64,000 nucleotides of DNA from Fidelibacterota bacterium (GTDB lineage: Bacteria; Marinisomatota; Marinisomatia; SCGC-AAA003-L08; GCA-002719095): the NCBI GenBank assembly GCA_002705575.1, contig PAHI01000025.1:1-64000 (forward strand). The letters run 5' to 3'. The notes below the pieces were generated by a model. That model saw only the letters and a list, made by a program, of their open reading frames with translations. It was not told where the DNA came from and searched no databases. The position numbers were made by a program, and so were the translations under genes. Each line of letters starts with the position of its first letter. Within the stretch, counting starts at the first letter, position 1. Below, piece after piece: positions 18,553-26,921 of the stretch.

Positions 18553-19497
18553 TTAACTAGATAAAATAATATTTACAAGAAGAATGATGTCAGATATATT
18601 CGTAGTAGAGTCTTGATTTATATCAGAGCAATTACAATCACCGCTATTTATTTCTAATATACATGTATTAATTATATAGATAATATCTGTTACAGATAAT
18701 TGCTGGTCTAAGGTACAATCACCTAAAATTTGTTCTATATAAATATTAGCCCCAATATCTCGAATTGATCCATCATAATCAAATAGATTAGGGTTTCCTG
18801 CATCAATGCAAGGAGAATTTAGATTATAATTAAAATTTAAACTACGAGGATCTACGAAACCTGGATTTTGCTCTATAAGCCCTATTGCTGGGTATGGATC
18901 CCATACCGTCCATATATCTCCTCAGCCTGGGCAGTTTTCCCAATAGGTTCTATGATTCTCAAATGAATTACAATAGTTAATTGAAACAGTTGGCTCTTCA
19001 GTTATTATAGCTAATCCATAACCACAAGGAGGATATTCAACTCCTCCTATATTTTGGCCACAATAAGAATTAAGGTATCCATTATTTATAAAGTTAGTAT
19101 TTTCAATAGTAACTTCAGTGTAGTCTTTTATTTTAACACCTATATGATTATTATAAAAGTTACAATTAGAGATGTCTGCTTTTGAATGTCCTTGTATGTA
19201 TAAACCATATTGCCCATTTATTATATTACAATATTGGACTTTGAGATTAAGTTCTTCTCCTAAAGAAGCGTATGTCCAAATTCCTAATTGATTGTTTAAA
19301 TCAATTGTGGATCCTTGACAATCTATAAATACATTTAGCCCATCTTCATTTATACCGCTGATGCCTCCTAAGTATATTTGATTTGGTTCAAGGATTATAT
19401 ATTTTTGATATTCACCATTAGAAGGAGCATTATCAAATATTTCTTGTAATGTGTTTGATACTAAAAAACTAGATAGTATAGTTGCTAAATATATCAT
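18553..19497 (-). pseudogene. Secreted parallel beta-helix / dockerin-like protein interrupted by in-frame TGA
   Basis: Codons 1-191 encode a signal peptide (MIYLATILSSFLVSN) and right-handed parallel beta-helix repeats (for example ADISNCNFYNNHIGVKIKDY). Codon 192 is TGA (18922-18924). The same frame continues without another stop for 122 codons to a TAA at 18553-18555. That second part reads as the normal continuation: SPCIDAGNPNLFDYDGSIRD, a typical end of such helices, then a dockerin-like pair of calcium-loop repeats (GDCTLDQQLSVTDII and SDINQDSTTNISDIILLVN). A single nonsense substitution (or sequencing error) best explains this. TGA is an ordinary stop in many neighbouring genes, so a changed genetic code is unlikely. 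A hairpin behind the TGA keeps UGA recoding as a remote alternative. Confidence 0.85.
18891..18907 (-). other. Perfect hairpin 14 bases downstream of the in-frame TGA
   Basis: On the coding (minus) strand the sequence GGTATGG-GAT-CCATACC forms a perfect seven-pair stem with a three-base loop. It starts 14 bases after the interrupting TGA at 18924-18922. Geometry alone is compatible with a bacterial SECIS element, but chance is a good explanation and the host protein family is not known as selenoprotein. Confidence 0.3.
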
Positions 19498-19559
19498 AGC
19501 CTAATATAGATATTAATTATTTATATTGAAAAAATAAAATATATTACAATTTGTAAAAA

Positions 19560-20123
19560 TCAAATTTTTCTTCTGTAATAATTAAAAGGCTCATTGCAGT
19601 CATACCATACGTTAAATGTTTTAATTATTTCAGTATTCTTAAATTTTTCAGATACTTGTTTTTTTACATGCCCTGTAATATACTTGAAACCTCTTTTTTT
19701 TGCCCAATTAATATAAATTTTCTTTAGGGTTTTAGAATATCCCGTTTTTTTTCTAAATTTTTTCTGAATGACAAAAGCATAAGTGTATAGTGTGTTAAAT
19801 TTGTTTAGATTAATATCAAAATGCGCCCAAGATTCATTGTTGAACTTTTCCAAGGGAACACCTATTATGTAACCTATGATAGTTTTATTATATCTAGCAA
19901 TAAATGGTAAAGTTTTTTCATTAAAGTACTTATTGATGTTATTATTGTTTAGAATTGCGTCTTCTCCAAAAACTTCAACAAGATCTTTAGATGTTTTAAC
20001 TAAATCTTTAAGATCTGATGAGCTTATTTTTTTAATTAATTCAACTTGAAAATTGTTTGATTTTGCAATTATTGATACATTCTTATAGCTGTAAATTTTT
20101 GATATAGGTTTTTGATAATCCAT
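19560..20123 (-). CDS. Putative GNAT-family N-acetyltransferase
   Basis: The 187-residue product has a layout like GNAT acetyltransferases: a beta strand with ARYNKTIIGYIIGVPLE, then the strand-loop-helix TLYTYAFVIQKKFRKKTGYS in the place of the acetyl-CoA binding motif A, and a following helix LKKIYINWAKKRGFKYITG. The usual Q/RxxGxG/A loop is degenerate here (KKFRKKTGYS). The substrate cannot be guessed. It is transcribed on the minus strand away from pyrF, upstream of the interrupted beta-helix gene. Assignment rests on pattern only. Confidence 0.55.
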   Translation of the reverse strand: MDYQKPISKIYSYKNVSIIAKSNNFQVELIKKISSSDLKDLVKTSKDLVEVFGEDAILNNNNINKYFNEKTLPFIARYNKTIIGYIIGVPLEKFNNESWAHFDINLNKFNTLYTYAFVIQKKFRKKTGYSKTLKKIYINWAKKRGFKYITGHVKKQVSEKFKNTEIIKTFNVWYDCNEPFNYYRRKI

Positions 20124-20201
20124 GTATAGATAAATTGTTTTAGATATTAAATTAAATATTTTTATGCTAAATTCAGAAAAAATAATCAGATAATTTTATA
20201 A

Positions 20202-21011
20202 ATGAACGAACCATTTTTTAATAAGTTGAGAAATCAGTGTGATGCAAAGCAAAGTAGATTGTGTATAGGCTTAGATATTGATTTTGATTTATTTCCTGAA
20301 CGGATAGATCAAACAGTTTTTGGTGCATTTGATTTCTTAAAAGAAATAATAGATTCTACTCATAAAGTTTGTGTAGCATATAAATTAAATATGGCGTTTT
20401 TTGAGCAATTTGGGTACAAGGGTTATCAGCTAATGGAAAAAACAGTTGAATATATTGATAATCGTGCCATTACAATATGTGATGGTAAAAGAGGTGATAT
20501 TGGGAACTCATCTAATAAATATGCTAAATCTATATTTTCACATATAGGTTTTGATTCAGCTACAATTTCACCATATATGGGTAAAGACTCTATTATACCT
20601 TTTTTAGAAGATTCTAGGTTTGGGGTTTTTGTACTATGTTTAACTTCAAATCCTAGCTCTATAGATATTCAAAGAATTAAAGCTGATTCGAAACCTATAT
20701 ATCTTCATATAATTGATATTATTAATAAACTAAATAATAAAAATATAGGTATTGTGGTTGGTGCAACTCAAAATAGTGAAATGAGTATTATAAGAGAAAA
20801 GTCACCTTCTACATCATGGCTAATCCCAGGTATAGGAAAGCAAGGAGGTAGTTTAGAAGAATCTGTTAATTTTGGAAATTCAAATGGAGCGTATGGTTTG
20901 ATTAGCGTATCAAGAGACATTTTATTTTATAATAACTCTGAACAAAAAGATATTTTTAATAGAACGATTTTTTATCATAATCAAATAGGGAAGATTCTAT
21001 ATGAAAAATAA
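20202..21011 (+). CDS. pyrF: Orotidine 5'-phosphate decarboxylase, class 2
   Basis: The 269-residue enzyme makes UMP from OMP, the last step of de novo pyrimidine synthesis. The catalytic signature of the longer (type 2) subfamily is DGKRGDIGNSSNKYAKSIF, with Asp94, Lys96 and Asp99. The N-terminal RLCIGLDIDFDLFPE and C-terminal WLIPGIGKQGG fit the TIM barrel. It overlaps pyrE by eleven bases. Confidence 0.94.
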   Translation: MNEPFFNKLRNQCDAKQSRLCIGLDIDFDLFPERIDQTVFGAFDFLKEIIDSTHKVCVAYKLNMAFFEQFGYKGYQLMEKTVEYIDNRAITICDGKRGDIGNSSNKYAKSIFSHIGFDSATISPYMGKDSIIPFLEDSRFGVFVLCLTSNPSSIDIQRIKADSKPIYLHIIDIINKLNNKNIGIVVGATQNSEMSIIREKSPSTSWLIPGIGKQGGSLEESVNFGNSNGAYGLISVSRDILFYNNSEQKDIFNRTIFYHNQIGKILYEK

Positions 21012-21570
21012 TGTTTTTGAAATATTAGTGAAAAGTGGAGCTTTTTTAGAAGGACATTTTTTGCTAACTTCTGGTAGGCATAGTAATCAGTATATAGAAA
21101 AATTCAGATTAATGGAATCTCCAGAGCATTTAAACAAAATTTGTAAAATGATGGCTTTTGAATTTGAAAAATATAAAGTTGATATTGTGATGGGGGCAGC
21201 TATAGGAGGAATATTGTTGTCTTCTGGAGTTGCTAAATATTTTAATAAAAAAAGTATTTTTACAGAAAGAGTATCAGGAAAAATGAAGCTTAGGCGAGGT
21301 TTTGAGATTAAGAAGCATGAAAATGTACTGATTGTTGAAGATATTGTTACAACGGGAGGTTCTATTTTTGAATTAGTCGATGTTGTTGAAGAGTATAGCG
21401 GTAATATAATAGGAATTTCTAGTATTGTGCATAGAAGTTCTGATAAAATAGACTTTGGTTACAGATATAAACCTTTGTTAACTCATCATGTAGATTCTTG
21501 GACTGAAGATGATATCCCTGATTGGTTGAAAAAGATACCAATTTCGGTTCATGGTAGGTCAGGTAAATGA
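21001..21570 (+). CDS. pyrE: Orotate phosphoribosyltransferase
   Basis: The 189-residue product transfers phosphoribosyl from PRPP to orotate. The PRPP-binding motif is NVLIVEDIVTTGGSIFELVD; GHFLLTSGRHSNQYIEKFRL is the N-terminal substrate region and VMGAAIGGILLSSGVAKYF the central strand. Together with pyrF it supplies the last two steps of UMP synthesis. It overlaps the next gene by four bases. Confidence 0.95.
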   Translation: MKNNVFEILVKSGAFLEGHFLLTSGRHSNQYIEKFRLMESPEHLNKICKMMAFEFEKYKVDIVMGAAIGGILLSSGVAKYFNKKSIFTERVSGKMKLRRGFEIKKHENVLIVEDIVTTGGSIFELVDVVEEYSGNIIGISSIVHRSSDKIDFGYRYKPLLTHHVDSWTEDDIPDWLKKIPISVHGRSGK

Positions 21571-22445
21571 ATTTTATTGTTTTATCTATTATTGCTTTTA
21601 TATTTTCAAATGCCCAAGATAGTCTTAAAAATTATATACTTCCAGATCTTAGTAAGCCTATAAAAGGTATAAATATGATTCCTAGTAATCCTGATAAAGG
21701 ACGTATTTCTGAGTTTGTTTTGAGTCAAAGTCAAATAAACTTAATTAAGAAAAATGCAAAAAATTACAATCCTTCTCCTCTAAGTTATGATGAAACTGTT
21801 GTTATTGAAACGAATAAGGGTACTATTAAAATAAAATTATTTAATGATATCTCTCCAAAACATTGCTATAATTTTAAAAAATTATGTAATAGTGGATTTT
21901 ATGATAGAACTAGCTTTCATAGAGTTATTAAAGATTACATAATTCAAGGTGGCGACCTTCTTTCAAGGGATAGTGATAGAAGTAATGATGGTAAAGGTGG
22001 ACCTGGATGGACAATAGATGAAGAGTTTAATAATATATCTCATAAAAGAGGAATAGTTTCTATGGCTAGGTCAAATGATTTTGATTCTGCAGGAGCTCAA
22101 TTTTTTATTTGTGTTAAGGATAGTCCTTGGTTAGATGGTAAATACACTGTTTTTGGAGAGGTTATAGAAGGTTTAGAAATTGTTGATAAAATATCTCTCA
22201 GTCCTACTGATAGAAGCATGACTTTAAATATAGTACATAATAAAATTCCTGAACAAGAATCTGTTGATAAATGGATTGAGGTTATGGATTATGTATCTAG
22301 AAAAAAAGTATTTTTGAAAATCCCTAGAGGAGAAACAAAATCATCTTATTATGATAAAGTTAAAAAAGATTTAAATAGTTATAACCCTTACAGGCGAACA
22401 GAAATTATTAAAGCACGAGTTTATAATGATGAAAATTTTAAGTAA
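21567..22445 (+). CDS. Secreted cyclophilin-type peptidyl-prolyl isomerase
   Basis: The 292-residue product has a signal peptide (MNFIVLSIIAFIFSNAQDS) and a cyclophilin domain at about residues 75-225: ETNKGTIKIKLFNDISPKH, FYDRTSFHRVIKDYIIQGGD, GAQFFICVKDSPWLDGKYTV and FGEVIEGLEIVDKI. These carry the active-site Arg, Gln and Phe positions. It should assist folding in the periplasm. Residues before and after the domain are not recognised. It overlaps dsbD, another envelope-folding gene. Confidence 0.9.
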   Translation: MNFIVLSIIAFIFSNAQDSLKNYILPDLSKPIKGINMIPSNPDKGRISEFVLSQSQINLIKKNAKNYNPSPLSYDETVVIETNKGTIKIKLFNDISPKHCYNFKKLCNSGFYDRTSFHRVIKDYIIQGGDLLSRDSDRSNDGKGGPGWTIDEEFNNISHKRGIVSMARSNDFDSAGAQFFICVKDSPWLDGKYTVFGEVIEGLEIVDKISLSPTDRSMTLNIVHNKIPEQESVDKWIEVMDYVSRKKVFLKIPRGETKSSYYDKVKKDLNSYNPYRRTEIIKARVYNDENFK

Positions 22446-24384
22446 AACAATTTTTTTTATATTATTTTTTTCAATGTCTTTTTCATTTAATCAGAATCCT
22501 GTTGATTATAACATTACTTTTGAAAAGGACACATTAGTAGCAGGAAGTTTCATAGATATCAATATTGATATTGATGTTGAAAAAGGTTTTTATGTCTACT
22601 CAGCCGATTCTTTAAGTTTGTTTCCTACACGATTAGAATGGACTGATAGTTCTTATTTCAGTGTTTTTTATCCTGTTATTCAACCGAAACCAAAAACAAA
22701 AACAGATTTATCTACAAATACAGATATTTTTTATCATGAAGGATATACGCAATTAGAGCAAAGAGCAAAGTTGAATCAAAACATTAAATTAGGCGAACAT
22801 AATTTATCAGGAGAATTTATTTATCAAGTATGCAATGATAAAATGTGTATTCCTAAATGGGAAAATTTTAATAAAAAAGTTTATATTCAATCAAACCTAG
22901 ATTCTTCTATTGTAGAATTTAATAATTTAACAACTAATGAGCCAAATAAGCATAATAGGGATCAATCAATTATAAGTAAATTTATGTTAGCTTTTTTTGC
23001 GGGTCTGATTGCTATTTTAACTCCATGTGTTTTTCCCATGATTCCAATGACTGTTGCTTTTTTTGCAAAGAGTTCAAATGATAATTATAGAGATTCAATC
23101 AAGGCTGGTATAATTTATGGATTATCGATAATAATTATTTTTACAGTAATAGGTGTTTTATTTTCAGCTGTTTTTGGAGTTGCAGATTTAGCGAATGAGC
23201 TTGCAACAAGTGCTACTGCTAATATTATTTTTGCTTTTATATTTTTAGTGTTTGCTATTTCTTTTTTTGGTTACTTTGAAATAACTATTCCTAATAAGTT
23301 ATTAAATAGAATAAATAAAAAGGCAGATGCTGGAGGTTTATTAGGCATTTTTTTTATGGCTTTAACTTTAGTTTTAGTTTCTTTTTCCTGTACAGCTCCA
23401 ATAGTAGGAACTGTTATGATAGATGCTGTGTCTGGTAATATAGTTCAACCAATTATTGTTATGTTAGGTTTTTCAATAGCCTTTGCGATACCTTTTTCAT
23501 TATTTGCAATATTTCCAGGTTGGTTAGAGAGGTTACCTAAGTCTGGAGGTTGGTTAAATTCAGTTAAAATTGTTTTAGGTTTCTTGGAATTAGCTTTATG
23601 TATAAAGTTTTTGAGTATGCCAGATCAAGCTTATCATTGGGGATTGTTAGATAGACATGTTTTTTTGATTATATGGATTTCTATTTTTGGTGCTATGGGG
23701 TTTTATTTGTTGGGTTTTATTAAATTTAAAAATGATTCCAAGGTTATGTCATTTGGTTATTTGAGGATTACATTTATAATTATAACATTTACTTTTTGCG
23801 GATATATGTTCTCAGGATTGATAGGGGGAAATGTTTCTGCTTTATCTGGAATAATTCCTCCTCCAAAATACACATATACTAGTGGAAATTGTAAGGATAT
23901 TAAGCCTAAGTATTCAAATAAATTACATATTCCTCACAATATTGATGGATATTTTAGCTATGAGCAAGCTTTGGATTGTGCAGAACAATTAGATAAACCA
24001 ATTTTTATTGACTTTACGGGGCATGCATGCTTTAACTGTAGAAGAATGGAAGAGAATGTTTGGATTGATGAAAAAGTTAAAACCATGTTAAATGATTTGT
24101 ATATTGTTGTAGCTTTATACGTTGATGATAGAACACTTTTAAATCAAGAAGAAATATACGTTTCTTCATTTGATGGTAGATTGAAAAAAACATTAGGTAA
24201 AAAAAATTATGATTTACAAATAACTGAATTCGGAAGTAATGCTCAGCCTTTTTACGTATTGTTAGATTATGCTGATAAGGAAACTTTAGTAGAACCAAAA
24301 GCGTATGATACTAATATTGATAACTTTATAGAGTTTTTGGAGTTAGGTATTAATGAGTTTAATAAAAAAAGGAATTTAAATTGA
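22429..24384 (+). CDS. dsbD: Thiol:disulfide interchange protein DsbD
   Basis: The product is about 651 residues with three parts. After a signal peptide comes an N-terminal DsbD-alpha-like domain with CNDKMC around residue 135. A membrane domain of about eight segments follows, with the two buried cysteines in LTPCVFPMIPMTV and SFSCTAPIVGTVM. A C-terminal thioredoxin-like domain carries HACFNCRRMEENVW (CxxC). DsbD carries electrons from cytosolic thioredoxin to periplasmic partners. It lies next to tlpA, a likely recipient. Two adjacent ATG codons (22426, 22429) overlap the cyclophilin gene. Confidence 0.94.
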   Translation: MKILSKTIFFILFFSMSFSFNQNPVDYNITFEKDTLVAGSFIDINIDIDVEKGFYVYSADSLSLFPTRLEWTDSSYFSVFYPVIQPKPKTKTDLSTNTDIFYHEGYTQLEQRAKLNQNIKLGEHNLSGEFIYQVCNDKMCIPKWENFNKKVYIQSNLDSSIVEFNNLTTNEPNKHNRDQSIISKFMLAFFAGLIAILTPCVFPMIPMTVAFFAKSSNDNYRDSIKAGIIYGLSIIIIFTVIGVLFSAVFGVADLANELATSATANIIFAFIFLVFAISFFGYFEITIPNKLLNRINKKADAGGLLGIFFMALTLVLVSFSCTAPIVGTVMIDAVSGNIVQPIIVMLGFSIAFAIPFSLFAIFPGWLERLPKSGGWLNSVKIVLGFLELALCIKFLSMPDQAYHWGLLDRHVFLIIWISIFGAMGFYLLGFIKFKNDSKVMSFGYLRITFIIITFTFCGYMFSGLIGGNVSALSGIIPPPKYTYTSGNCKDIKPKYSNKLHIPHNIDGYFSYEQALDCAEQLDKPIFIDFTGHACFNCRRMEENVWIDEKVKTMLNDLYIVVALYVDDRTLLNQEEIYVSSFDGRLKKTLGKKNYDLQITEFGSNAQPFYVLLDYADKETLVEPKAYDTNIDNFIEFLELGINEFNKKRNLN

Positions 24385-24971
24385 AAACAACATTATTGAA
24401 TACTGTGTTAATTCTTTTAGGCTTTTGTTTTGCAAATAATCAAATCCCAAAAGATAAAGTAGATTCTAGCTTTTCAGAGGATAGTTTGAACTTTGCTATT
24501 AAAGATTTATTGCAAGATGTTAATAAAGTTCCTGATTTTACATTGTCATCATACGATGGTAATTCCTATAGTATTAGAGATCTAGAAGGAAAAGTAATTC
24601 TTTTGAACTTTTGGGCAACATGGTGTGCCCCTTGTAGAATGGAGATTCCAGAATTAAATGAGATACAAAAAAAGTATTCAAAAGAAGGTTTTTTAGTTCT
24701 AGGCATAAGTATAACAGATACAAAGAAGGCATTGGAAGATTTTTCTGATTCATATGAGGTTAATTACCCATTATTATATGCTGAACCTGATAAAATTGAA
24801 AAGATTTTATTAGATTATGGAGGAATATACTCTGTGCCTACGTCAATACTAATAAATAAAAGAGGTGAGTCAATATTTAATTATCCTGGAGCAATTTTGA
24901 AGTCTTATGATTTTTATGATGGAGTGTATTCAACTTTAAATAAAAAAATATCAGAAGCTCTAAAAGAATAA
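24381..24971 (+). CDS. TlpA/ResA-like periplasmic thioredoxin
   Basis: The 196-residue product has an N-terminal signal or anchor (LLNTVLILLGFCFANN) and a TlpA-like thioredoxin domain: VPDFTLSSYDGNSYSIRDLE, then ILLNFWATWCAPCRMEIPEL with the WCAPC active site, and the cis-Pro region YSVPTSILINKRG. Such proteins reduce disulfides, for example in cytochrome c maturation. The start is TTG, overlapping the dsbD stop by four bases, which suggests coupled expression with its likely electron donor. Confidence 0.92.
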   Translation: MKTTLLNTVLILLGFCFANNQIPKDKVDSSFSEDSLNFAIKDLLQDVNKVPDFTLSSYDGNSYSIRDLEGKVILLNFWATWCAPCRMEIPELNEIQKKYSKEGFLVLGISITDTKKALEDFSDSYEVNYPLLYAEPDKIEKILLDYGGIYSVPTSILINKRGESIFNYPGAILKSYDFYDGVYSTLNKKISEALKE

Positions 24972-24979
24972 ATCATTCT

Positions 24980-26296
24980 ATGATAATAAAAAAAATAATT
25001 TTTTTCATATTACTTCTCTTTATTCAATGTTCATCTAATTCTACAGAATTGAGTTTAGAGGAGTGGAAAGAAAAAAAACAAGATGGCTTTTGGTATGGTA
25101 TTGGTATGGTTACAAAACCTTTTTATGGAGAAAGTATTCATGAAGCTGCTAGAAACCAAGCAATTGCAGATATTGCGAGTCAAATTAAAATAAATATAAA
25201 CCAAGAATTTAAAAGAGTCATAGAAGAATTTAATCATAGTATTAGTGATTATTCATTACAAGTTATAGAATCTAGAATAAATACTACAATAGAGGATTTT
25301 GAAATTATTGACTTTAAAGATAGTGAGAATTCTTATATGTTGATGGGTAGATTATCAAAAGCTAAATATTATGAAAATATTGATAGAAAGAGAAGTAATG
25401 CAAAGGACGCAGCTCTTAATTATATAAATTCGGTCAAAAAACCTGGTAAGTCAGCCTTTGAAAAACTTCTAAAAGCAGAGAGTATTATTTTTCCATACTT
25501 AGATAATCCTCTTTTGGTTAATCGCAATGGTAATTCAGAGAATTTATTTAATTTAATAAATTCTTTAAGAAGCTCATTGATTGAAAGAGTTAATATAGTT
25601 ACAGATTCCCATGAAATTGTAGTTAAGAATTTAGTAGACAAAAATATACCAATTAAAGTGACCTTGATTGATAGTGAAACTAATGAGAAAATTCCAAATT
25701 TTCCTATAGTTACATCTTTAAATAGAAATTCTAGTGATTGTTTTACAAATAAATTAGGAGAATGTGATTTTTTTATTAAAAAAAGTTTTTTTAATAAAGA
25801 TAGGGTTCAATTTTACAATATAAGTATTAATAAAAATTTCTTAGGTATTGATAGTGAATATTTTAATGTCTTAGAAGATCAAGTGATTTTAAAGTTAGAG
25901 CCAACGAATATATTTCTTGATATATCTGAAAATAATCTAGGACAAACAATCAAACACTCTTATATGACACCAACTTTTAAAAAATATTTTTCTAGCAATT
26001 TTAATTCAAACTTTGTTGATAATAAAAAAAAATCAGATATAATTATTAAAGCTATTGTTAATACTATTTCTGAAAGTGAACAGAAAAATGAGTTTGGTTT
26101 GTATAAGGTGTTTGCTAATGCAACAATTATAATAATGTTAAGAGAAAAAGATGAGCCTATTTTAGAAATTTTAATTGATGATGTGTCTGGCGCAGATTTT
26201 AATTCAAATGTTCAAGCAGGATATAAAGCGCTTGATAAATTAAGTAAAAAAATATTTAATGAAACATTACCAGAATTAGTTAGTATATTAAACTAA
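24980..26296 (+). CDS. LPP20-like lipoprotein with long C-terminal region
   Basis: The 438-residue product has a lipoprotein signal (IIFFILLLFIQCSSNSTE, lipid-acceptor Cys at about residue 17). An LPP20-type segment follows: GFWYGIGMVTKPFYGESIHE, then AARNQAIADIASQIKININQ and later YMLMGRLSKAKYYENI. The remaining 280 residues hold a PEGA/Ig-like region (IPIKVTLIDSETNEKIPNFP) and a domain near the C-terminus (KKSDIIIKAIVNTISESEQK) that I do not recognise. It should sit at the outer membrane. It begins eight bases after tlpA and is followed by a second LPP20-like gene. Confidence 0.7.
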   Translation: MIIKKIIFFILLLFIQCSSNSTELSLEEWKEKKQDGFWYGIGMVTKPFYGESIHEAARNQAIADIASQIKININQEFKRVIEEFNHSISDYSLQVIESRINTTIEDFEIIDFKDSENSYMLMGRLSKAKYYENIDRKRSNAKDAALNYINSVKKPGKSAFEKLLKAESIIFPYLDNPLLVNRNGNSENLFNLINSLRSSLIERVNIVTDSHEIVVKNLVDKNIPIKVTLIDSETNEKIPNFPIVTSLNRNSSDCFTNKLGECDFFIKKSFFNKDRVQFYNISINKNFLGIDSEYFNVLEDQVILKLEPTNIFLDISENNLGQTIKHSYMTPTFKKYFSSNFNSNFVDNKKKSDIIIKAIVNTISESEQKNEFGLYKVFANATIIIMLREKDEPILEILIDDVSGADFNSNVQAGYKALDKLSKKIFNETLPELVSILN

Positions 26297-26320
26297 ACCT
26301 AATTTATTAAGGAGGTAAGT

Positions 26321-26920
26321 ATGTTTTTTAATATTATTGGTAAGAACTTATGTTTATTTATGTTATTGTTTTTTATTTTTGAGTGTGCAAAAAATAAAAC
26401 TGATTTAAATCCAGCAGCTTCTAAGAGTATTATAAAAGGAGCACCAGATTGGTATCTAAATACACCAACAAAGGAAGGTTTTAAATTGGTCTCTTCAAGT
26501 GCAACAAGTCAAGATATGCAAGTTGCAATTAATAAGGCTAGCTTAGATGCTGCAAATACACTTGCAAGTATGGTAAGGTCTGAGATGAATGCGTTAGTTA
26601 AAAGAGTCAGAGAAGAGACAGGACAAGAAGATGATTCAGATTTGTTAGACAGGTTTTCTCAAGTTCAAGAACAAGTTGTTGCTACAACTCTTGAAGACTG
26701 GAAAGTATCTATAAAGGATATATATAGAGAAAAGAATAGTAAGGGAAATAATATTTTTAGGGCATATGTTTTAATAGAATGGGATGAAGGTGCAGCTCAG
26801 AAACGCCTTCTTGATAGAATTAAATCAGAAAAAGAGATTTATGAGGCAATTAGAGCTTCTGAATTATATGAAGAAATGGAAGATAAAGTAGAAAAATATA
26901 GAGAAAGATATAATTATTAA
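26321..26920 (+). CDS. LPP20-like lipoprotein
   Basis: The 199-residue product has a lipoprotein signal ending FFIFECAKNK and a domain typical of LPP20 proteins: PDWYLNTPTKEGFKLVSSSA, NKASLDAANTLASMVRSEMN, and FRAYVLIEWDEGAAQKRLLD. Its C-terminus is a charged helix (EEMEDKVEKYRERYNY). A strong AAGGAGG at 26309-26315 supports the start, stronger than for its neighbours. It ends one base before the convergent CsgG-like gene. Confidence 0.75.
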   Translation: MFFNIIGKNLCLFMLLFFIFECAKNKTDLNPAASKSIIKGAPDWYLNTPTKEGFKLVSSSATSQDMQVAINKASLDAANTLASMVRSEMNALVKRVREETGQEDDSDLLDRFSQVQEQVVATTLEDWKVSIKDIYREKNSKGNNIFRAYVLIEWDEGAAQKRLLDRIKSEKEIYEAIRASELYEEMEDKVEKYRERYNY

Positions 26921-26921
26921 A

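Noticed and set aside
18922..18924. Genome-wide reassignment of TGA (for example to Gly or Trp)
   Set aside because: TGA ends rplC, rplD, rplX, secY-region genes, hutU and several others at sensible lengths with overlapping starts, so it is a normal stop here.
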